This document shows positions 56,185 to 64,000 of a DNA stretch of 64,000 nt, piece after piece. A program made the translations under genes and the position numbers. The number at the start of each line of letters is the position of its first letter. Position 1 is the first letter of the stretch. Location of the stretch: NCBI RefSeq assembly GCF_019175385.1, contig NC_083337.1, positions 19,143,885 to 19,207,884 of the forward strand. The letters are read 5' to 3'. The notes under the pieces are model-generated. The model was given only the letters and a program-made list of their open reading frames with translations. It searched no databases and was not told the DNA's origin. Source of the stretch: Lycium barbarum (taxonomy: Eukaryota; Streptophyta; Magnoliopsida; Solanales; Solanaceae).

Positions 56185-58282
56185 TGTCATGCCCCGAACC
56201 ATGGCCTGGCCAAAATATGGCGCTCGGTGCCTTACTACATATGACCGAGTGAACCACATGGCTTCCTGAATGATTATGAGACGTATCATAAGCGGAATAA
56301 GACATCAATGCATAGTGAGCCTTTGTAAAATATAGTAAGTCATAATATTAAATAGAAATACTTGTTTAAATCATGAATGCAGATAATATTATCAATGAGC
56401 CAAGGTAGCTAACCGACTCTTAAAGTCTGACATAACATAACTGACTTGTCGAGTCTATGAAACCTCTATCATGAGTCTGACTGGAAAACATACTTGCTAG
56501 GACAAGGCCCCCAACATACCTTAAATGCATAGCTAATCATAAAATAAAGAGTTGACTAAACCCTGAATGAAATGGGGCTCACCAATAAGCTGATAAGTCT
56601 GAAGTTCTACTGAGCAGGTGTGTCGTCCTGTAAATCTGAATCTGCATCGTGAAATGCAGGCCCCCGGGCAAATAAAAGGGAACGTCAGCACATTAAATGT
56701 ACTTGTATGTAAAGCAACTGAATGAAATAGCACGGGACATGGAAATAACATAATAGGGACTGAATTGAAACATGATCGTGAACATGAATATCTGAAATGG
56801 ACATAATTACATATATATAACATAGGTAAAACATTTTAAGTTGGGAGAGCAATAAATATATAACTGACAACATGGTCTGGTACTTGCGTCCTACCAGCAG
56901 AACACTCACACCTTGCCAGGGTAATGAGATTTAAACATAGTATGAAAGGATCCAGTCATTATGAGGGATCGTCCTATGCATGGGTGGAGCGATCCTCATC
57001 CTACAGTGGCTGTGTAGTTTTAGGTTGCTAGAAGCCTTCTCGGTAATTAATGCAACTCCAAAAGCATGAACATGGAAAATAAGCGGCATGCTGCCCGTGG
57101 CTTTTCATGAATTATAACTTGCATGTACATGGATATCGATCGTATTATTCTTGCATGAACTTATAAAACATATTTAGCTTTTCTTGAAAATATCATAATA
57201 GCTTGTGAGTCCTTGGTTTCATTAGATACTTGTCAAAATCTTGCAAACATGTTCTTGATTCATGAGTAATAATAATAGTTCATAATGATATATATAATTA
57301 ACTTAAAAACATGCTTGTACCTAGCTAGATAAAATCATAAGGCTTCATATAAACATAATGAGAACTCATGAGGAAGAATTCATGATTCATGGATTAAGCT
57401 AGGGTTCCTAATAACCGTAATGGAAGATTAGGAATACAATAACAAATATAGGTACAAAATTCATGTTCATAAATACATAAATACGGGCTACCAATATGTT
57501 GGGTTTAATGTCCTAGGATTTGAACTTCGTGGATATCAAGAAACGGAGCATGGGGTAGAACGTAGAGATTCCCACACGTGGATAGAAGTTCTACATACCT
57601 TAATTGCTCTAAAAACTTTATAAAAGTCGGAATCTTTGAATAACAAATTTCAATATCTTGATTCTTGAAACTTGGAATGGGTTTTCTTGAAAACCCTAGG
57701 TTAGGAACAGTGATTTCTTGCTTAGATTACAAGGATATATATTAGAATTGACTTGGAATGATTAGAATTGACTTACCTTGGTGTTCTTGGTGATGAGAGA
57801 GGGTAGGAGGTCGTTCTAGGGCTTGAAGGAATGAAAAATAATGATTTTGGACTGCTTTAGACGAGTATATACTGTTCTGGGTCGTAAATTATATGGCCAC
57901 TAAATACGGTCCGTATTTCATAATATGGATCGTATTTTTGGACTGCTCTACGACTCTTCAGTAAAATGGCCATAACTTTCTGTACAGATGTCCGGTTGAC
58001 CCCCATAATATACTGTTGGAAAGGTATTTCAAAGCTCTACAACTTTCATCAAGGAAATTTTCGAAAATTCCCAAATAATAAAGGGGTTATTGTCGCTGGA
58101 ACTAAGACCTTCTACAAACTCACTTGAAAATATTCCCCGTAGACCGGCTTCCAACTTTGTTGTGCCCAAAGACTCTTCTTATGACTTGATTAGTTTTAAA
58201 CACTTCATATATCTCCCATGTTGGTTCCATTATACCCCCATCTTACGCGTTAAACCTTAGCCCAAAGATCCGAGATGTTACA
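56185..58282 (-). mobile_element. Gypsy 5' LTR (complete)
   Basis: The plus strand runs TGTCATGCCCCGAACC to CGAGATGTTACA, 2098 bp, adjacent to a good PBS. Its U3 (57366-58282) is shared with the chimeric LTR at 47690-49882. The next five bases, CTTAA, do not match ATTAT before 47690. Confidence 0.78.
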
Positions 58283-61152
58283 CTTAAACCCCTTCATAGA
58301 CCTTAAGCATGGAATAATCACATACAAACCAATGTCATTCAAGAAATGAAAGGAGAAAAGAGGCAGACAAGTGATCAGACAGACAAAATCTAGTCTTAGC
58401 TTCCAACACTGATCTCTCAAAACATTCAGACAGGACAAGTTACCAAGGTTCTCAGCATAGTTAGGTTCTCAGAAGTAATGCACTATCCCTAAACAAGTCT
58501 TGAGAGATACCATATAAGTGCATAGGGTAAAGGAAAGCAAGGTGTGTTCATGTTTTTAAGCAAAACTACATAGCAACCATTCAGATTTCCACTTTTAAGC
58601 CTAATGATCAGCCCCTTTTAAAGTTACCTGGACAATATTCAGCTTTGTCATTTAGGTAAAACAGTTCATACCAATAAACAATTCACCTAGCAAAGTCAAA
58701 CAGGTCTAAACAACCTCATTTCTTCATTCCTCTCTCTTATTTTATCTTGAACTGTAAAAAGATCAACCACACAAAACAAATGATCCTCTTGATCCTTTGT
58801 AAACAATCAATGACTCATCATTAACCCTCATTTGTCATTTTAATAGCCTCTTAATCAATTCAGGCCCCTCTCAGGTTCATTTGATTACGACATTTGACTT
58901 TGGTTAATGACTAATACAGAGCCCCTAGTGACCTGTTCACTCCAATAGACATGAATCCACCCATCATTCACTAATTTAGATTCAAGTTATCAACCAAAGA
59001 ACCATATGCTGGTGTTTTAAAGTGTTTAAGAGTCACTACAACACTCAAAGTTTAATCAAGATCTCAAATTCATCTTAGTATCTAACATGTTACCATACTA
59101 GTCTATTGTTTAATTATTACAAGCATTTCATACCATTATGCGAACAAACACCCCACTGATAACTAGTTACACATCATACTAAGCAACAATTGGAGATTTC
59201 TATGCTATTACTTCAATAAAACACTAGGTTAATGACTGACCAAGCACCATATTTGACATAACCTCAATATTTTCACATTGCTACTCCAACAAATACCACA
59301 CCAATGATCAACTAAACATTTATATAACACATTAATAGAACACTGATAAATGGAAAGAAAAAGATAAAGGTTTACCTTTTTTATGCGAAGCCGACTCAAG
59401 AATGAATTTGAAAGCCTTAGTGCTTCCTTTCCTCCACTCAACCTCACACAAAACAAATAACAGATCAAATTGTTGAACTAGAAAACCCTAACTTTGAAGT
59501 CAAGAATAAAATTTTTACTGAACACGGCTTTAAATTTGAAATAAACTCAAATTTTAAGCTTTGTGTTTTTGCTTGAGAGTTCAAGACCTGTCTCAATTGT
59601 GAGGGTTGGGGTTCTATTTATAGAACCCCAAAACTATTGAAAATTTTCAATCAACCGATGTGGGACAACAAGTTTTTTTCAGAAATCAACCTTGCACAAA
59701 CAAATCTATGGCTAAAATCGATTCAAACACTAATGGATGGTCAGATTTGAGCCTCGTTTGGCTCGATCCGACCCATTTGCTCTCAACCAATGAAGTTCGA
59801 GTAGAAAACAAACGCAGTACATCAAATCAAATAGAAAAGGATCAATTTTTGACTGAGTATTTAAAAGAAAAGCAAAAAGGAAGATGATTACCATATTTGG
59901 CATAGATTTGAGTAAAACAAAGCTAAAAATTGATCCTTTCACGTATAACTATGCAAAAGCTGAGTGTTTTCTGCCTCCTCTGTGACTTTGCCATATCTAG
60001 ATGAGAGAGAGAGAGAGAGGAAGAGAGCAGCGGCTACTAGTTTTTTTTTTTTTGAGAGAGAGATAGAGAGAGAATAAGAGGTGGTTGGTACGAAGTAAAA
60101 ATGGAAATGAGGAGTATAGGGTCCCCCCCCCCCCCCTCTTAATGTTATGTTGGGTCGGGTCTGGTCCTTTAGTGGACTGGGCCTGGCCTTTAATTTTAAG
60201 GAGAAAAGGAGGTGCCCCCTTCTACATGTATATCATACACGTATATTAGATGTATATACGTGCTTAAGGGTAAAATGGGTAGACTAAATAAATAAGAGAA
60301 ATGTTAAACACCGATAATTGATCACATTATAAAGATTAGGACATGATTAGCATTTCATATTAATTTTAAAACACGACTAATCATGTCGACAACCTTAGTT
60401 TGCAAATATAGCCTCAATTGTTACAAATCTAAATGGGGTGTTGCAATTATGGCCTTTTGCTTACTAATTGCAATTATGCACTTAGTGAACCATAATCTAA
60501 TTAATTATTTCAATTATGGCCCCTTTTGTCCTAATTGACCAATTAAGATTGAATTTGCACTAATGACCTTAACTGATTTGCCAATGGATTTGGTCGTTTC
60601 AATTAAGGCCCTTTAAAGGATGATTTTGCAAAATTGACTTCAATTGTCTTAAATCATGAATTGGTCAATTCAATTGTGGTCATAATGTAAATAATTAAAT
60701 AATTAAACTAATTTGCAATAACAACCCTTTAATTGACTAATTAACCTAATTTAAGCACTTAAACAATTCATTAATTTCATACAATCATGCAAACACACAG
60801 AATTAAAGATTGAAGGATAAAATGGTCAATTCTCTTAATTACTCAAATTCGTTGGACTAAAAGGGAATAAATCATTTGTTAATTTAACTTTTTGACAATC
60901 TAACAATTAAGTAAATAATTATTCAAAAAAAAATTTCTTTTGATTAATTCTAAAAAAAATACCAATTAATTCCTAAATAATGTATAATGTCATAAAAATC
61001 ACTTTATCAATTTAAAGAAGTAAAATATTGACCTAAAACATTTCTTACAAAATCATTTAAACCCTTTAAGATGCATGACTCATTTTATCTATCATCCAAG
61101 GACTCTGAGTAATTAAAATAAATTATGGGAGGTCAAAAATTAGGTGTGAACA
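58283..61152 (-). mobile_element. Ogre/Tat-like LTR fragment
   Basis: On the minus strand it starts TGTTCACACCTAATTTTTG at 61152. The conserved ACTCAGAGTCCTTGGATGAT block follows. GGGGTTCTATAAATAGAACC at about 59607-59628 holds the likely TATA box. GA microsatellites (60003-60075) and a C run (about 60123-60136) lie between. The other LTR end is not identified. The small frames are not genes. Confidence 0.55.
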
Positions 61153-61609
61153 CCCTTAAGCCTAACAAGATTTCGATAGAGCTTTTCCCTGTAACAGGGA
61201 CTATTTCTATTTCTATACCTATCTCTATTTATCAACAACCACACCATACAATGACCACATATACCAAACACCTTAAATAGAATTCCAACGACCCTGTACC
61301 ACTCATCACACTATACACTACAATCCAATGTGCACTCTATGGCACCATTGTTCACATGGTTAGCAGTTACAGCATAAGTTTAAAACATTTCGGCTAGGCA
61401 CGAAGTAATGAATATGTCAGAACGATCCTAAAGGAAGTTCAAGCTCCATATCACAATCTAGAATAAAGAAGAATGAGAAACACCTATTAATGTCTTGGTA
61501 GTCTTTCGAACATGCAGGTGATCAGGCTGCATAAGGAAGACTTAGACACAGCTCCACAGACACAATCACATCCTAGGACACATATAAACCTAAGGTCTGA
61601 TACCAAACT
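61153..61609 (-). other. Gypsy internal fragment with primer-binding site
   Basis: The minus strand PBS TGGTATCAGACCTTAGG lies at about 61605-61589, four bases from the LTR end. The inner side is cut by the Ogre-like LTR. Confidence 0.65.
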
Positions 61610-64000
61610 TGTCACGCCCCAAAACCCACCCTAGGCGTAACAGGCATCCGATGCTACGAACAAAACCAGAAGCACCTTATAAAAGCAATAAATGTCTAAT
61701 ATTTTTCGATGATCTTTCAACAGTTATATCAATACGTTGTAAATAGCTACTAACTCATGATCGCTATCAAATATAAATTAGCGGAAGTCTGTCATAAATG
61801 TATCATTATAAAACGTAGCAACACCAAAATAGTCGAGAAATGACTTCAACAACTAGCCACATAATTAACGTCTATCTATGGAGCCTCTAAGATGATAAAT
61901 AGAAAATAATCTAACTTTGGGACGCAGCCCAGAAACTAAAACAATACTAAGATAGGATGGTGTCCCACAAACAAGCATGTGGGCTCACCAAATAGTCCAG
62001 AAAGTAGCAAGCTTTCCTAATCCGCGTGAGTATCACGAACGTACTCCTCAATGTTACCTTACACGCCATAAAAAAATAGCAATGGTATGCCTGAATACTG
62101 GGTACTCAATGAGTGTCTCCGGGACAATAGTTAACATAACAAAATAATATAATAAGGATCAGTGAAACAGTGTCAATAAAAGCTGTTTGAAATTCAGAGA
62201 TAGACTAAATCATCAAACTTAGTAACACCATTAATTGAAACCTCTAAATGTGACTAAATAAATTTAAACTCATTATGTTGTTTATCACATTTAAGTCTTT
62301 AAATCATGAACTCAAGATCATCAACAAGCCACTCACGGGTAACCAATGTTTAACATGTGCCAATACAGGCCCAAATCAATATAATGAGGGAATGACCATT
62401 TAAGGTTCCCTAAACTGCATAGAAGCACTACATTGGGTTCATCAACCCCAATGACTACCCTTCCTCCCGAATAGCTAGGCAAAGATCACACCAGGGTTAC
62501 GAACCCTAGATGACCACTCTTCCTCCTAAATGGATAGGTATAAACCACACTGGGGCTATCAATTCTCGATGGCCACTCTTCCTCCCGAGTATCTAGGAAA
62601 AACACAAACAATAGAAATCATGGCATAATAGCTGAATCACAATCATAACATAGAAGCCGAATCACTCATTATGGATTATGTTCATCATCCTATTAATAGG
62701 GGTACATCAATTCATTTACAAGTTTAAAAACTAGGATCAAGTCACTAAGAAAGTTTCAAGTTCAATACAATCCGTTCGAAGAGCAAACTCATGAATTATC
62801 CAAGCTTTCCAAAAATCAAGTTTAAACATCTCTTATGGGGTAATTCGAGTTTGAAGACCAAAGCTTAATATTTCAATTTCAATAATCCTTTGATAAGTGA
62901 AGATCATGTATACATATATATATATATATACTATAATACACATAAAGGTTTAATGCGGACTTGTCCCTCACGCACACAAACCTTACCAAACAACACCTTA
63001 AACTTTTGAAAGAGTATGTTCTAAAAGAGACATACCTCAAATCCCGCTAAAATGGTACCAACAGAATTTCCAAGGTTAAACAATAACTCTACAATAGGTT
63101 TAAATTATAAAGATTATAACTCTAATCAATTCTAGGGATTTCTACCTTTAGTCGAAAAACTAGTGCTTTTCTAGCCTTAAAACTAGTTCTTGAATCCTTA
63201 TGTGATTCATTAGTGAATTATAGTCTTGTAGTATGCTCTACATTAGTCCCAACCTCATTAATAATCCCAGAAAAATCAGAAAGCTTACCTTTTAGACAAA
63301 ATTCCACACGCCCTCCTTCTTCTCCTTTCTTGAGTTTTCAAGAATCCAGGGTTTGGAAAGATGAACTAGTGTCAATATAATGTTAAAATGATGGGAATTG
63401 ATCAAGAACTTACCATATATGTTTTGGGGAAGTTTTAGGGTTGTTTCCTCTCAAAAATTCGGCCAAAACGAAGTGGGCAAAAGTTTTACGAAGTTAGGCT
63501 TTCATAAAATTCGGGAAAATCACTTCAGGCATAAAATAGCCTAGCGCGTAGCGTGGGGCATCGCGTCCCGCTCTGCGCAAGGTATATTTTTCATCAGTGT
63601 CAAAATTTTGAGTTTTCTGAGAACTTGTCCTGGGGTGTCCCGCTCAGATACGCATACGCCTAATTTTCCACTACACTAATGATGTTCAGTAAAATAGGCA
63701 TAACTTCTTGGACAAAGCTCCGTTCGATCTCCACCATATATCATTGGAAAGGCATTTCAAAGATCTACAACTTTTAATAGGTAGTTTTCCCAAATTCTCA
63801 ACGAATTTTCACAAAACTAGAATAGAAGTCAGACCTACCGAAATTTTGATGAGGTTGAGAACTCTTACGAACTTCACTATTTGGCTTGACTTCAAAACGA
63901 CTGTTTATCACCTGAGTTCATCCTCAATGGATTCATATAGCTAAAATATCATCTTAATTCTAGTTTTATCCATTTACACCTAACTCAGATTTATGGAGTG
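61610..64000 (-). mobile_element. Gypsy 5' LTR (runs off the window)
   Basis: The plus strand starts TGTCACGCCCCAAAACCC next to the PBS. It contains a 3 x 60-bp tandem repeat, a GC-rich block at 63540-63585 (CGCGTAGCGTGGGGCATCGC) and a segment near 63695-63790 that is also conserved in the LTR at 49575-49680. Confidence 0.75.
62433..62597. repeat. About 60-bp tandem repeat (three units) in LTR
   Basis: Units start at 62433, 62493 and 62551, with the core ACTCTTCCTCCCGA-TAGCTAGG. Confidence 0.8.

Noticed and set aside
47690..58282. A single simple LTR retrotransposon from 47690 to 58282
   Set aside because: The outer LTR halves are unrelated, the five flanking bases differ (ATTAT and CTTAA), and other LTR ends lie inside, so it is a mosaic.
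59607..59628. Palindrome GGTTCTATTTATAGAACC as a terminator or operator
   Set aside because: It most likely contains the TATA box of a minus-strand LTR; the symmetry may be chance.

Overview
This is nuclear DNA from a flowering plant, most likely a nightshade (Solanaceae). The reasons are spliced plant-type coding fragments, a 3' half of a TS-type tRNA-derived SINE with a TTG-rich tail, Ty3/gypsy LTRs of several families, an Ale-like Ty1/copia element, a Mutator-like element carrying a plant mobile domain (PMD) gene, and Tourist-, hAT- and Helitron-like elements. I see no ordinary host gene, no tRNA or rRNA gene and no CRISPR. Almost every long reading frame is a transposon relic or a shadow of one. 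The assignments rest on reading the sequence. Family names come from recognised motifs, not from a search.

Layout. 1-658 is the end of a gypsy LTR. 659-1137 is the start of an Ogre/Tat-like LTR on the minus strand. 1138-10227 holds a broken chromovirus integrase followed by three tandem copies of chromodomain plus LTR. The last LTR is complete (7460-10227), and the middle one carries a hAT-type MITE with an 8-bp target duplication. 10228-14568 is a minus-strand Tat-like non-autonomous element with PBS, PPT and a degenerate frame. 14569-16374 has a Helitron-like end and a Tourist-like MITE. 16375-21530 is a minus-strand gypsy derivative (acidic protein plus protease relic) flanked on both sides by copies of one SINE-containing locus. 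22041-22897 is a MITE-like element and 23366-26182 is a clean solo LTR. 27328-29330 is a MULE transposase relic facing a PMD fragment.

The centrepiece is 29632-43157. This is a 13.5-kb Mutator-like element with a perfect 9-bp target duplication (CTATAAAAG), terminal inverted repeats starting GAGTCCGGAAC, and an eight-exon PMD gene on the plus strand. It contains no transposase. It has itself been hit by a Tourist-like MITE, a Helitron-like insertion, a solo LTR in intron 3 (target duplication GTTTT) and a copia element in exon 4 (36491-41282). It sits inside an older repeat whose uninterrupted inverted copy lies at 22906-23200, so the empty target site can be read in the same window.

43158-64000 is a pile of gypsy LTRs and internal fragments, nearly all in minus orientation (LTR ends at 44366, 46204, 47690, 53204, 56185 and 61610), plus an Ogre-like LTR fragment. 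One LTR (47690-49882) is a chimera of two families. No stretch here has intact coding capacity. The region reads as nested heterochromatin-like DNA in which most stop codons can be explained by C-to-T decay.
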